A stretch of 46,699 nucleotides of DNA from NCBI GenBank assembly GCA_045598025.1, contig JAZLLH010000066.1:1-46699 (forward strand), written 5' to 3'. Below are positions 34,163 through 43,249 of this stretch, in pieces; within the stretch, counting starts at the first letter, position 1; every line of letters begins with the position of its first letter. Under the pieces are notes generated by a model that did no database searches, was not told where the DNA came from, and saw only the letters and a list, made by a program, of their open reading frames with translations. The DNA is from UBA1195 sp045598025 (GTDB lineage: Bacteria > Bacteroidota > Bacteroidia > Bacteroidales > WCHB1-69). Both the position numbers and the translations under genes were made by a program.

Positions 34163-34192
34163 AAAAGAGGGTTTGAAACCCTCTTTTTTTTT
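34163..34192. terminator. Terminator between rplI and the convergent TPR gene
   Basis: 11-bp stem AAAAGAGGGTT/AACCCTCTTTT with loop TGA, followed by T's. The A-rich left side may also serve the minus-strand recA-TPR unit. Confidence 0.88.
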
Positions 34193-34233
34193 GCCCACAC
34201 GCAGGCAAACGGACGTTTGAAGTTATCTCGCTT

Positions 34234-35235
34234 CTATCTGTTTCCCTGACGGTCCAGACGATTCAATGACTCTATAGCCGGTTCATAGGCTTCATCCAGG
34301 TGAAGTACATAGGAAAAATCCTGACGGGCGCTATTGTAATTTCCTTTGCATTCGAATGCCAGTCCCCGGTTGTATACAGCCTCAACAAACGTAGTATCCT
34401 GTTCTATGGCCTTGGTGAAACAAGAAATTGCTTCATCGTACCTTTCCATGCGCGTCATATAAATCCAGCCCATATTGTGCATGGCGAATTTATTCACCGG
34501 ATCAATTTCTAATATTTTCTTATACTGACTAATAGCATTCTGATCATCATTGGTTTCCTGATAAAACATAGCCAAGTTATACAAAGTCTGCACATCCTCC
34601 GGACGGAGACGCAAGGCATTTTTGTATTGCTCAATAGCCAACGGATTATGTCTTAAATGATACAGATGCGCCAACTCCTCGTAAGCCTCGAAATATTGAG
34701 CATTCTGTTCTACAGCAGACATATAGGAACGGATGGCCGATACCGTATCTCCCTGTTCTCTGTACACCCACGCACGAATAAAATGAGCTTTTGGATTGTA
34801 TGAATTGATTTCCAATACTTTTTTCAACAAATCCTCTGCCTCTTCGTAGCGCCGGTGCAAAAAATGGAATTCGGCCAATTTGAGATAGCCCTCCTCATTC
34901 TTATCATCCAAACGCAGCGCCTTGTTCAGCATGTCTTCGCACAAATCCATTTCTTTCATGGCGAAATACAAATCCGACAATTTGACGTAGTTGCCGGCAT
35001 TTCCGGAATCCAGACGAATGGCTTTCAAAGCATTGTTCAACGCACTGTCCAGAAGATTCTTCCGGACAAAATAATCCGACAGATCCATGTAACGATCCGC
35101 ATCTTTGGGATGCTTGCTGATTTCCTTGTAAAGACGTGCCAATTCTTCGTCCATGGAAGGCGTTCCAGCATTCTGCCGATGACAGGACAACAGGGATAAA
35201 CAAAGTAACGAAATCAAAAACAGACTTTTGCGCAT
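34234..35235 (-). CDS. TPR-repeat lipoprotein
   Basis: An envelope protein of 333 residues. A lipoprotein signal peptide ends at Cys18 (SLLCLSLLSC), after which at least seven tetratricopeptide repeats run to the C-terminus, for example EEGYLKLAEFHFLHRRYEEA and AVYNRGLAFECKGNYNSA. TPR solenoids mediate protein-protein contacts; the partner is unknown. It starts 6 bases after recA, so it is the second gene of a recA operon, which is not an obvious functional pairing. Confidence 0.88.
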   Translation of the reverse strand: MRKSLFLISLLCLSLLSCHRQNAGTPSMDEELARLYKEISKHPKDADRYMDLSDYFVRKNLLDSALNNALKAIRLDSGNAGNYVKLSDLYFAMKEMDLCEDMLNKALRLDDKNEEGYLKLAEFHFLHRRYEEAEDLLKKVLEINSYNPKAHFIRAWVYREQGDTVSAIRSYMSAVEQNAQYFEAYEELAHLYHLRHNPLAIEQYKNALRLRPEDVQTLYNLAMFYQETNDDQNAISQYKKILEIDPVNKFAMHNMGWIYMTRMERYDEAISCFTKAIEQDTTFVEAVYNRGLAFECKGNYNSARQDFSYVLHLDEAYEPAIESLNRLDRQGNR

Positions 35236-35241
35236 ATATTC

Positions 35242-36249
35242 TTAGTTGTTAGATTCGTTGACAGCCTCTCGGATTTTGTCTTCCAACTCTTTCATCAGTT
35301 CGGGATTATCGGATACGACCTGCTTAGCGGATTCCCTTCCTTGCGCCAGCTTGGTATCGTTATACGAGAACCAGGAACCGCTTTTCTTGATTATGCCGTA
35401 ATCAACGCCCAAATCCACTATTTCACCGGTTTTGGAAATACCTTCTCCATAGATGATATCGAATTCCGCCGTACGGAAGGGAGGAGCCACCTTGTTTTTG
35501 ATGACTTTCACTTTGACATGGTTTCCGATGATATTTTCCCCGTCTTTGATCTGGGTCTGACGACGGATATCAATACGTACGGAAGCGTAAAACTTCAAGG
35601 CATTGCCTCCTGTCGTGGTTTCCGGATTTCCGAACATGACTCCGATTTTTTCACGCAACTGATTGATGAATATGCAGCAACAATTTGTTTTGCTGATGGT
35701 TGCCGTCAGTTTTCTCAGGGCTTGCGACATCAAACGGGCCTGAAGACCCATTTTGGAATCGCCCATTTCACCTTCGATTTCACTTTTTGGGGTCAATGCA
35801 GCCACAGAATCCACCACAATGATATCAATGGCACCCGAACGGATCAGGTTGTCGGCAATTTCCAAGGCCTGCTCTCCATTATCCGGTTGCGAAATCAACA
35901 GATTATTAATGTCTACACCCAATTTTTCCGCATAGAAACGGTCAAAGGCATGTTCCGCATCAATGAAGGCTGCTATCCCGCCGTTTTTTTGGGATTCCGC
36001 AATGGCATGCAGCGCCAGCGTCGTTTTACCGGAAGATTCCGGACCGAATATTTCAATGACCCTTCCCTTCGGCAGACCTCCCACACCGAGCGCCGTATCC
36101 AAGCCGACGGAACCGGTGGATATCACATCCATGGCTTCATGTGGAGTATCTCCCAGGCGCATGATAGAACCTTTGCCGTATATTTTCTCCAAACGCTCCA
36201 AAGTGGCGTTCAGCACTTCCATTTTTTTGTTGTCGTTATCGTTTGACAT
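35242..36249 (-). CDS. recA: Recombinase RecA
   Basis: The ATP-dependent strand-exchange protein of homologous recombination and SOS induction. The 335 residues have Walker A GPESSGKTT (69-77), Walker B DIIVVDSVAAL, loop L1 region EGEMGDSKMGLQARLMSQALRK, loop L2 INQLREKIGVMFGNPETTTGGNALKFYAS and a typical C-terminus. It shares an operon with the TPR lipoprotein. No SOS-box-like operator is evident in the 81 bases upstream, although the Bacteroidota LexA site is poorly known. Confidence 0.98.
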   Translation of the reverse strand: MSNDNDNKKMEVLNATLERLEKIYGKGSIMRLGDTPHEAMDVISTGSVGLDTALGVGGLPKGRVIEIFGPESSGKTTLALHAIAESQKNGGIAAFIDAEHAFDRFYAEKLGVDINNLLISQPDNGEQALEIADNLIRSGAIDIIVVDSVAALTPKSEIEGEMGDSKMGLQARLMSQALRKLTATISKTNCCCIFINQLREKIGVMFGNPETTTGGNALKFYASVRIDIRRQTQIKDGENIIGNHVKVKVIKNKVAPPFRTAEFDIIYGEGISKTGEIVDLGVDYGIIKKSGSWFSYNDTKLAQGRESAKQVVSDNPELMKELEDKIREAVNESNN

Positions 36250-36330
36250 AGTTGATAATTTTAAATTTATACATATCGAAATGACAAAAACCCCTTTGCA
36301 GCCATCTCTTATCTGTTTCTATTTCTATTT

Positions 36331-37182
36331 CTAATTGCAATGGCATATTTCAGCCTGCAGCACCTCCTCCGAATCCGCATCGCACACAAATGCCAGGAAA
36401 CTGCAGTTTTTCCAATTCCACAAGGATTTGCGATACAGGGAATAGGCATAAATGGCCGATTTTTCCTGCCCGAGCGCTCCGGATACATCCATCACGGTGC
36501 CCTCCAACGGACTGAGACTGGCACGCAGCATGTGGTTGTGCACATAGCTCGTATCCGTCGCCAAACCGTTTTTCTGAGGAGAAACGATACCATCTTCCAG
36601 CAACACCACATACAATCGCAAGTTCCGCTGCGTGGGCTGCAACAGGCTCACTTTCACGAACACGAAGGCCGAATCCGGATACATATCCACAGCCGTATCC
36701 CTGATCTGCAGACCGACTTCCGGAGCCGTACGCGCCAAGGCTGCCATTTTCGCTTTCCAGGTCGTATAGTTCTGAAGAATTTTTCCGTCTATTTTCTGAC
36801 GGTTTATCATACCGCAAGGATAGTTGGTTACAGAGAAATACGTGGCCAGATATTTGCCCAGGTCCGTACGGAAATCGGCCTTAAACAGTCCGTCTTCCGG
36901 TTCGGCATTGCTTCCGCTATGGATAGCCATGCAAATCAGACTGTCACCCATCGTCTCCTGCATTTCCTGAATAATCAGATGGCCCTTGGGACAATTGATG
37001 CAGGTATGACCCGTGAATTCTTCAAACAGGTACTTCCGCATAAAATCGGTCTTTTCCTCAAAAGTGACAGTGTCCACACTGACCTTTTGCATTCCTTCCC
37101 TGAAAGGCTCTTCAATCTTGTCGCACTGTGCGAACAAAAAGACAGCCGCCAATGCGTAAAACAAACTATGTATCCTCTTCAT
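36331..37182 (-). CDS. Omp28-related envelope lipoprotein with CxxC motif
   Basis: An Omp28-like protein of 283 residues. The N-terminus ends at Cys20 (LFAQC), a probable lipidation site though with an unusual Gln before Cys; the following DKIEEP is acidic, as in surface-export signals of Bacteroidota lipoproteins. A thioredoxin-like CINC is at residues 61-64 in the stretch FEEFTGHTCINCPKGH. It is the third gene after a TlpA-like protein and a DUF6029-like barrel, which supports a thiol-disulfide role at the envelope. The substrate is unknown. Confidence 0.85.
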   Translation of the reverse strand: MKRIHSLFYALAAVFLFAQCDKIEEPFREGMQKVSVDTVTFEEKTDFMRKYLFEEFTGHTCINCPKGHLIIQEMQETMGDSLICMAIHSGSNAEPEDGLFKADFRTDLGKYLATYFSVTNYPCGMINRQKIDGKILQNYTTWKAKMAALARTAPEVGLQIRDTAVDMYPDSAFVFVKVSLLQPTQRNLRLYVVLLEDGIVSPQKNGLATDTSYVHNHMLRASLSPLEGTVMDVSGALGQEKSAIYAYSLYRKSLWNWKNCSFLAFVCDADSEEVLQAEICHCN

Positions 37183-37195
37183 ATCTTCTTTGCTT

Positions 37196-38851
37196 TTAAA
37201 AACTGGTTACCACCTGCAGACTCATTCCGTAAGAAGCGGGCACCTGACGACAGACACCGCCTACGCACAATATTCCTTCATACTGCTTGCCGAATCCCAG
37301 CGTCACCTTGGTTGATTTATACACAAAGGATCCGCTCAGATTATAGTAATGAACCTGTTTTTCCTTCACTGGATTACCGTAATTCCAACGGTCCAGAACG
37401 GAAACAAACCATTTGGGAGCGATGGTGTATTCCAATTGAGCATAAGCCCAATTACCGTCATCCTGCTTGGTTGACATATGCTGCAATTCCATACGGATGG
37501 CATTTTTATTGTCAATTTTATAGGTCAGATCGCCTATCACAGTATGAGCAACCACATTGGGAGACACATGACCTTCCATTACTTCCATATTGTAATTGAG
37601 ATAAACATAGCTCATGATCAATTTCCAACTCTTGTTGAACTTATGTCCGATCTCTATGTTGAAATCCTCAAAATACAAATCACCCGTGCCGAAAAAAGGA
37701 GCGGTATAGCCTAACGTTCCACCCATAGAACCTCCGTTTTCAAGCACTTCAGGCAGAGTATCTTTTCTGATTCCATGTATTCGTGAATAATTGAGCGCAA
37801 TATCAGTTCCATACTTTCCTCCCAACAGGGTCTTTTTCGGAATCTTATACTGCACCTCCGCCTGAAAACCGGTTTGTCCCAAAGCCTGAGACGAATAGGC
37901 ATACATGGAAGAGAGGGCATAGGTATGTTCCTTGGTCAGCGTAGGAATATAATTGACCATATAGTTGTTGGAAACAGCCGAGCGATTGCTGCGCAGATCG
38001 AAATTGTCCGTACGCAACGCCGTCAGGTACACTCCCAGACCTTTTTTGGCATAGGAAGCCGTCAGCAACAGGGCATTGCCCGGTTTGTAGATCATATCGT
38101 TCAACGCGATGGGATCATTGAATTTATAAGCATATTCCCCGTTCAGGCTGAAATGACGGTAACCCACGTTGGCCCGGGCCGCAAAGGCTGCCACATTTTC
38201 CGGCAAACGGTATTCGGGATCCTTGTCAGCCTCATACTTACTGACAAAACTTCCTCCTGCCCCCAAGCGCCAATCCGTTTCATCCAATTTGGAAAACATT
38301 TCATTGAAAGACAAATCTGCGTCCAAACCCCGAACCTGTCCGCTATATTCAAACAAATTCCGCTGTTTGCCTATAACGCCCGTCAAAGTGATGCCTCTGA
38401 AAGGCTGAGCCTTGATTTTTACTCCCCGGGTAGCATTGTCGAACCCCAGATTCCTGTCTTCATAGGAACGATACAGCAGACCGCTTCCGAATTGTTCATA
38501 GAAACTGCCCAGCACCACTTCGAAATTCTCATGCCTATAAGAAAAATAGTAATAGGGAATGCCTTCTCCCACATATCCGAGTTTTTCAAAATCAATCAGA
38601 GGATGAGCGTAATACTCGTACCTCAAACCGGCTGAAAAACCTCCGTTGGAATAGTTGATATTGGCAAATGTATTGGTTCTGACTCTGTCTTTCACCTTGT
38701 CTGCACCGATGATGCTGTCTTCTATGTAGTACTGCGCATTCATCTGAATATTGCCGCTGACTTTGGCATTGCTCAAAAATGACTGAGCATGCGTTGCCGA
38801 CATGCCGGAAAGCACGACGGCAAACAGTATAATTCGTTTGTTTGATTTCAT
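37196..38851 (-). CDS. DUF6029-like outer-membrane protein
   Basis: A 551-residue exported barrel with signal peptide MKSNKRIILFAVVLSGMSATHAQ. The body has many amphipathic strands (YSNGGFSAGLRYEYYAHPL, YYYFSYRHENFEVVLGSFYEQFGSGLLYR, WKLIMSYVYLNYNMEV) and ends in SLQVVTSF. The VLGSFYEQFGSGLLYRSYEDR segment and the position between TlpA-like and Omp28-like genes match the uncharacterised DUF6029 family as I recall it. It could be an outer-membrane partner of the neighbouring redox proteins. The function is unknown. Gaps to its neighbours are 13 bases downstream and 9 upstream. Confidence 0.72.
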   Translation of the reverse strand: MKSNKRIILFAVVLSGMSATHAQSFLSNAKVSGNIQMNAQYYIEDSIIGADKVKDRVRTNTFANINYSNGGFSAGLRYEYYAHPLIDFEKLGYVGEGIPYYYFSYRHENFEVVLGSFYEQFGSGLLYRSYEDRNLGFDNATRGVKIKAQPFRGITLTGVIGKQRNLFEYSGQVRGLDADLSFNEMFSKLDETDWRLGAGGSFVSKYEADKDPEYRLPENVAAFAARANVGYRHFSLNGEYAYKFNDPIALNDMIYKPGNALLLTASYAKKGLGVYLTALRTDNFDLRSNRSAVSNNYMVNYIPTLTKEHTYALSSMYAYSSQALGQTGFQAEVQYKIPKKTLLGGKYGTDIALNYSRIHGIRKDTLPEVLENGGSMGGTLGYTAPFFGTGDLYFEDFNIEIGHKFNKSWKLIMSYVYLNYNMEVMEGHVSPNVVAHTVIGDLTYKIDNKNAIRMELQHMSTKQDDGNWAYAQLEYTIAPKWFVSVLDRWNYGNPVKEKQVHYYNLSGSFVYKSTKVTLGFGKQYEGILCVGGVCRQVPASYGMSLQVVTSF

Positions 38852-38860
38852 CTGGTGTGT

Positions 38861-39373
38861 TTATTTTTCCTGTTTTTGGAGAATTTCCCTCACCTTTTCA
38901 ATGTACTCCTGTTCTACACCGGGTGCATAAGAAGCGTGCTGATACACAATTTCCTTATTGGCGTTCAAGACAAAAGTATGCGGAATGTCACCAACGTTCA
39001 TGGCACGTTTGAAATCCGAATTCTCATCCAGCAATATTTCGTAATCCCAGGACTGTCCGCTAACCAGAGGAGCGACTTTTCCACTGGAACGACTGTCATC
39101 AATGGATACGGCATATATTTTCACTCCGGTTTCTTCCTGCCACTCTTCATAACTTTCCGCAATGGTTTTCAATTCCACCATGCATGGTTTGCACCAAGTA
39201 GCAAAAAAACAGATGATTACAGGTTTTCCCTCGTTATCGATGTCTGCTGTATTGAATTTTTTACCATCCAATGTCTTCACATTCACGGAAGGAAGAGGAA
39301 GCACGGCTTCCTGTTGGGCATACACCCCACACGCAAACAAGCTGAGCAACATTAAAATTCCTAATTTTTTCAT
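38861..39373 (-). CDS. TlpA/ResA-like thiol-disulfide oxidoreductase
   Basis: An exported thioredoxin-fold protein of 170 residues with signal peptide MKKLGILMLLSLFACGVYAQ. The active site is FFATWCKPC (Cys61, Cys64), followed by the cis-Pro loop NVGDIPHTFVLNANKEIVY. TlpA-like proteins reduce disulfides outside the cytoplasm. An alternative lipoprotein reading (SLFAC, Cys15) is possible but less likely. It is the first gene of the operon with the DUF6029-like and Omp28-like genes, and its own promoter element lies about 40 bases upstream. Confidence 0.93.
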   Translation of the reverse strand: MKKLGILMLLSLFACGVYAQQEAVLPLPSVNVKTLDGKKFNTADIDNEGKPVIICFFATWCKPCMVELKTIAESYEEWQEETGVKIYAVSIDDSRSSGKVAPLVSGQSWDYEILLDENSDFKRAMNVGDIPHTFVLNANKEIVYQHASYAPGVEQEYIEKVREILQKQEK

Positions 39374-39413
39374 GATTCAGTAAAATAATGATTCAACATA
39401 TGATTTTGCTTTG

Positions 39414-39421
39414 CAAAAGTA
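39414..39421 (-). promoter_or_regulatory. -7 element for the TlpA-DUF6029-Omp28 operon
   Basis: The minus strand reads TACTTTTG followed by CAAAGC, about 40 bases upstream of the TlpA-like ATG. Confidence 0.55.
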
Positions 39422-39459
39422 CAAAAAATATGCATTTCCCATATATCTTTCCATTTTTT

Positions 39460-40854
39460 TTATGCACGTTGTGCTATTTCTTCTTTCCTTTTCATTTCCC
39501 GAGAGGCCGAAACAGAGAAGGGAAGCACAATGAAAAAGGTCAGCAGATCGGCCAAACCCTGGGTCGCCATCAGACCATTCAATCCGAAAAACAAAGGTAC
39601 CACATACAATATGGGCAAAAAACACAAACCCTGACGGCACATTCCGAGCAAAGTCGCCTTGACTACCTGTCCTGTCGTCTGGAAAAGCATATTGGTTATT
39701 GTACTGAGTCCGACCAGCGGGAAAACGGCACATTGCCAGCGCAACACCTTCACTCCGATAACAATCAGATTCGGATCTTCGGCCCGAAAAAAACGGATCA
39801 GGGAAGCCGAAAAACCGAATCCGACCACTGCCATCACAGACAGCAGTACCGTTGCCAAACGAATGCTGAACAGATAGGAATCCCTTACCCTTCCGTATCT
39901 GCGAGCACCGTAATTGAAACCACATACCGGCTGAAAGCCCTGACCGAGACCCAAAATAGCCGAAAAAGCGAACATCATAATCCGGGAAACCACTGCAAAT
40001 GCGGCAATGGTGGAAGATTCCAGTCCTGGTTGCGCATACACGGCGGCTGCCCGATTCAGACAGACAGTGGACAGACAGATCAGACCCTGACGACACAAGG
40101 ACGGAAGCCCTCCTCGTACTATTTCCTTATAAAAAAATAAGTTAGGAGTGAAATTCCGAATCCGGATATGCACATTTCCTTCTCTGCAGGTTCCCAAAAA
40201 CAACAGCAGCCAGGAAAACACCTGACTGCATAATGTGGCAGCTGATGCGCCTGATACGCCCCAGCCGAACACAAAGATGAAGAGAGGGTCCAGAAAAATA
40301 TTCAATATGGCACCGGATACCAGCCCCACCATGGCGTACTGGGCACTTCCCTGTAGACGCAACTGGTTGTTCATCACCAGGCACGACATCATGAAAGGAG
40401 TAGCAATCAGAATGTAACGGAGATAATTTTCGGAATATACACTTATCCCGGCAGTGGCTCCCAAAAGCCTGGAAAGTTGAGGGAGAAAACAGAGACCGGA
40501 TACTCCGGCGAGCAGGCCTATCAGAAAAGCCGTACCGAATCCCGTAGCCGCCATTTTTTCCGCATGACGGGCATTACGGCCGCCCAAAGCCCTGGAAATG
40601 AAATTTCCTGATCCGTGACCGCAAAAGAATCCGAAAGCCTGGATGAAGGTCATATAGGCAAATACGACACCCACTCCAGCCGTAGCTTCTGTACTCAGAT
40701 GTCCGACATAGGCCGCGTCCACCACATTGTATATAGCCGTCACCATCATGCTGATAATGGTAGGGACCGCCATCTTCAGCACCAGTTTTTTAATCGGAGC
40801 CTGCGTCATCATCGCGAATTTTTCATCGCGTTTTTGTTCATCTCTCGTCATCAT
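39460..40854 (-). CDS. MATE-family efflux transporter
   Basis: A twelve-helix cation-coupled exporter of 464 residues. The N-lobe starts LKMAVPTIISMMVTAIYNVVDAAYVGHL, the usual MATE opening. Helix-rich segments continue to the end (LPILYVVPLFFGLNGLMATQGLADLLTFFIVLPF). LGLGQGFQPVCGFNYGARRYGRV is the conserved second-lobe loop. Substrates are not predictable. Its ATG lies 17 bases inside the upstream polymerase gene, so translation is probably coupled; two adjacent ATGs (40854 and 40851) and two at residues 15-16 leave the start uncertain. Confidence 0.93.
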   Translation of the reverse strand: MMTRDEQKRDEKFAMMTQAPIKKLVLKMAVPTIISMMVTAIYNVVDAAYVGHLSTEATAGVGVVFAYMTFIQAFGFFCGHGSGNFISRALGGRNARHAEKMAATGFGTAFLIGLLAGVSGLCFLPQLSRLLGATAGISVYSENYLRYILIATPFMMSCLVMNNQLRLQGSAQYAMVGLVSGAILNIFLDPLFIFVFGWGVSGASAATLCSQVFSWLLLFLGTCREGNVHIRIRNFTPNLFFYKEIVRGGLPSLCRQGLICLSTVCLNRAAAVYAQPGLESSTIAAFAVVSRIMMFAFSAILGLGQGFQPVCGFNYGARRYGRVRDSYLFSIRLATVLLSVMAVVGFGFSASLIRFFRAEDPNLIVIGVKVLRWQCAVFPLVGLSTITNMLFQTTGQVVKATLLGMCRQGLCFLPILYVVPLFFGLNGLMATQGLADLLTFFIVLPFSVSASREMKRKEEIAQRA

Positions 40855-42076
40855 CTGCTTCTATATCTGAAAATTGAGAATGATCTTCAAATCCTTGCAC
40901 AGCCAAACGTATCTTTTCCGATCCATACCGGGCATTCAGGCGGTCCGTTGCCTGCATGAGTTTTTTCTTTTTCTGACCATCCGACGGATCGAATATTCCC
41001 AACTGGATACGATCGTCTTCCGTGATATTGGAAAGCAACACCCCAGCCCGCTTGTATTGATAACCAGGACGGTAAATGCTGTGCAACAGCCGGAGAACGA
41101 CTTCCACCAACACCATGGGATCGGCCGTGGGAGTCATCAGATTTTCCGTTGCCTTGTTTCCGTATTGTTCCAAATCTTCTCTGTGCCGGTTCGTCACTAT
41201 GAAACAGGTGACACTCCTGCATACAGAATGCTGTTCTCTCAACTTGGCAGCACAGGCACAGGCGTAATTGCTGACTTTCTCCTGCAGTACCCGCTCATCC
41301 GTCACCATGAAGGGAAAAGTGCGAGTTTGCATGATGCTGCGTTGACGGATCTGGTTTTCGATGGTGATGCAAGGAATTCCCTGCAACTCTTTCCAGGTAT
41401 GCTGTCCTGACAATGACATCTGGCGGAGAATGAAATCTTCCTTTTTCTGCACAAAATCCCAGGCAGTCCGGATTCCGTAATAACTCATTTTCTTTCGATA
41501 CGCTCTCCCTATACCCCAAACCTCTTCAATCGGAATATGGCGCAAGGCAGATTCGCGTTGCTCAGGTTCAATGATGCAGATGCCGTGATATCCGTCATAA
41601 TGCTTCGCATACCAGGTAGCCGTCTTGGCCAGAGTATACGTTTGAGAGCAACCGCAACTGACAGGTATACGGACTGATTCCCAGATGCAGTTTTTCACTT
41701 TTTCCACATACAACCGCACCTCTTCGGCTCCTTCAATGGGAATTCTGCCGAAAAATTCATCTACAGAATAGGGAATGAACTGTTGCAATATATCCTGCTC
41801 TTTTACCGCTTTCATCAGGCGGGATGACACATCTCTATATTTTTTTAGATTTGAATGAAATACGCTGACATTATTCATTTTCAACGCATCTTTCACTTTA
41901 AATACAGGATCTCCCCTCTTCAGCCCCAACTGTTTTGCTTCCTTGGAAAGTGCCAGCAGTATCCCGCTGTTTCCCACAGTAGTACTGGCTACGACCACCG
42001 GCTTCCCGAACAACTCGGGATGCTCGCTCAGTTCGCAACTGACATAAAAAGCGTTACAGTCCACATGGACAATCAT
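40838..42076 (-). CDS. Y-family DNA polymerase, UmuC-like
   Basis: A translesion polymerase of 412 residues. The catalytic aspartate sits in IVHVDCNAFYVSCE (Asp6), and the acidic pair is in PYSVDEFF, where most UmuC proteins have SIDE. A helix-hairpin-helix region follows (IPIEEVWGIGRAYRKKMSYYGI), then the little-finger domain, and a DUF4113-like end (LNARYGSEKIRLAVQG) that is shorter than usual. The typical UmuC segment SNNDGC is replaced by TTVGNSGI. There is no umuD beside it. It overlaps lplA by 4 bases and the MATE gene by 17, forming a tight operon. Confidence 0.88.
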   Translation of the reverse strand: MIVHVDCNAFYVSCELSEHPELFGKPVVVASTTVGNSGILLALSKEAKQLGLKRGDPVFKVKDALKMNNVSVFHSNLKKYRDVSSRLMKAVKEQDILQQFIPYSVDEFFGRIPIEGAEEVRLYVEKVKNCIWESVRIPVSCGCSQTYTLAKTATWYAKHYDGYHGICIIEPEQRESALRHIPIEEVWGIGRAYRKKMSYYGIRTAWDFVQKKEDFILRQMSLSGQHTWKELQGIPCITIENQIRQRSIMQTRTFPFMVTDERVLQEKVSNYACACAAKLREQHSVCRSVTCFIVTNRHREDLEQYGNKATENLMTPTADPMVLVEVVLRLLHSIYRPGYQYKRAGVLLSNITEDDRIQLGIFDPSDGQKKKKLMQATDRLNARYGSEKIRLAVQGFEDHSQFSDIEADDDER

Positions 42077-43038
42077 GCGTATATCAGATCAAAAATATCG
42101 TTCCATATTTCCGCATCCTCATCGGACGCTTTCCAATGCGGTCTTTCAGAAAGATCAGCATTTTTCAGGCATTCCTTTATCTCCTCAATAACGGACAGCC
42201 TCAGGCAATCCGTAGCTATTTCCACTCCCCGTATTTTGTGGGAAGCCTCATCCACATCCAAATCTATTTCCACTTCTCCCCAAGCGAAACTCCCTTTCTG
42301 CCTGGCATGAAACTGGCGCCACTTCCCGTACAGAAAATCCTCATCGGCAAAACACCGTGCCTGTTCCTTCACAGCTTCCGTACATATTTCCTCAAACGAA
42401 CGGATACGGGGTTCTTCTCCATAAACGCTGCCCAAAGATGCAATCAGGGGCGGTATGATATTGTCGGAAGTAATATCCGCCCATTCGGACAGATTGACCA
42501 CCCGGCTTTCCACCGATGCAATTCCGTGCTTGTGCAATTTGGCCGGTTTCGGTTTCAAATACCGCTGGAGTCTGTCCATGTCCGTACGTATCAGTATGGT
42601 TCCGTGATGCAGACGGTTTTGCTTTCCAACAGAAAAAGCATTGCCGGAAAATTTGCGGCCTTCGCACAACACGTCATTACGTCCGGAAATTTCTGTCCTC
42701 AGCCCGAAACTTTCCACCGCCTTTTGCAGTACGGAAAACTGCCTGGCCTGATCATAGCGCTGATGTCCGGCCACAAAAGAAAAATTCAGATTGCCCAGAT
42801 CGTGGTATACAGCTCCGCCTCCGGTCATCCGACGCATCAGGTATCCTCCGTCTTTCAACAGACAATCCACGTTGCATTCCGCGTACGGATTCTGGTTCAA
42901 TCCTATGACCACCGTCTGGCGATTTTTCCAGAGATACATCACTACCGTATCTGACGGATTGTTTGCAACCAAAGCCTGTTCTACCGCCAAATTGAGATAG
43001 GGTACCGATTGATTGCTGATAATGACTTCCAAAGACAT
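42073..43038 (-). CDS. lplA: Lipoate--protein ligase A
   Basis: Attaches lipoate to the E2 and GcvH domains via lipoyl-AMP. The 321 residues have the signature RRMTGGGAVYHDLGNLNFSF and the lipoate-binding lysine region CEGRKFSGNAFSVGKQNRLHHGTILI. A C-terminal accessory domain of about 80 residues (FAWGEVEIDLDVDEASHKIRGVEI) is present. It is the first gene of the operon with the Y-family polymerase, which begins inside its last codons; the pairing has no obvious functional link. Confidence 0.95.
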   Translation of the reverse strand: MSLEVIISNQSVPYLNLAVEQALVANNPSDTVVMYLWKNRQTVVIGLNQNPYAECNVDCLLKDGGYLMRRMTGGGAVYHDLGNLNFSFVAGHQRYDQARQFSVLQKAVESFGLRTEISGRNDVLCEGRKFSGNAFSVGKQNRLHHGTILIRTDMDRLQRYLKPKPAKLHKHGIASVESRVVNLSEWADITSDNIIPPLIASLGSVYGEEPRIRSFEEICTEAVKEQARCFADEDFLYGKWRQFHARQKGSFAWGEVEIDLDVDEASHKIRGVEIATDCLRLSVIEEIKECLKNADLSERPHWKASDEDAEIWNDIFDLIYA

Positions 43039-43103
43039 AACGTTCCCGTTTTTTGCTTTTACTCAAATTTTTACAAAAAAAAACAAGCGGATAAATCCAT
43101 CTG

Positions 43104-43111
43104 CAAATGTA
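43104..43111 (-). promoter_or_regulatory. -7 element for the lplA operon
   Basis: The minus strand reads TACATTTG followed by CAG, about 65 bases upstream of the lplA ATG. Confidence 0.5.
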
Positions 43112-43184
43112 CTCATTTTTAGGACACGGGAAAGGCATCTTCAAGTTTTTGTAAAAAAGACATGGAACGAATCCATTAATTGAC

Positions 43185-43192
43185 TATCTTTG
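43185..43192 (+). promoter_or_regulatory. -7 element for the tatA operon
   Basis: TATCTTTG followed by CGC, about 57 bases before the ATG at 43250. Confidence 0.6.
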
Positions 43193-43249
43193 CGCTGGTT
43201 TAATTCGGGTGTACGCATCCGCTTTTTTTAATTGTTAAATCCTTGCAAT

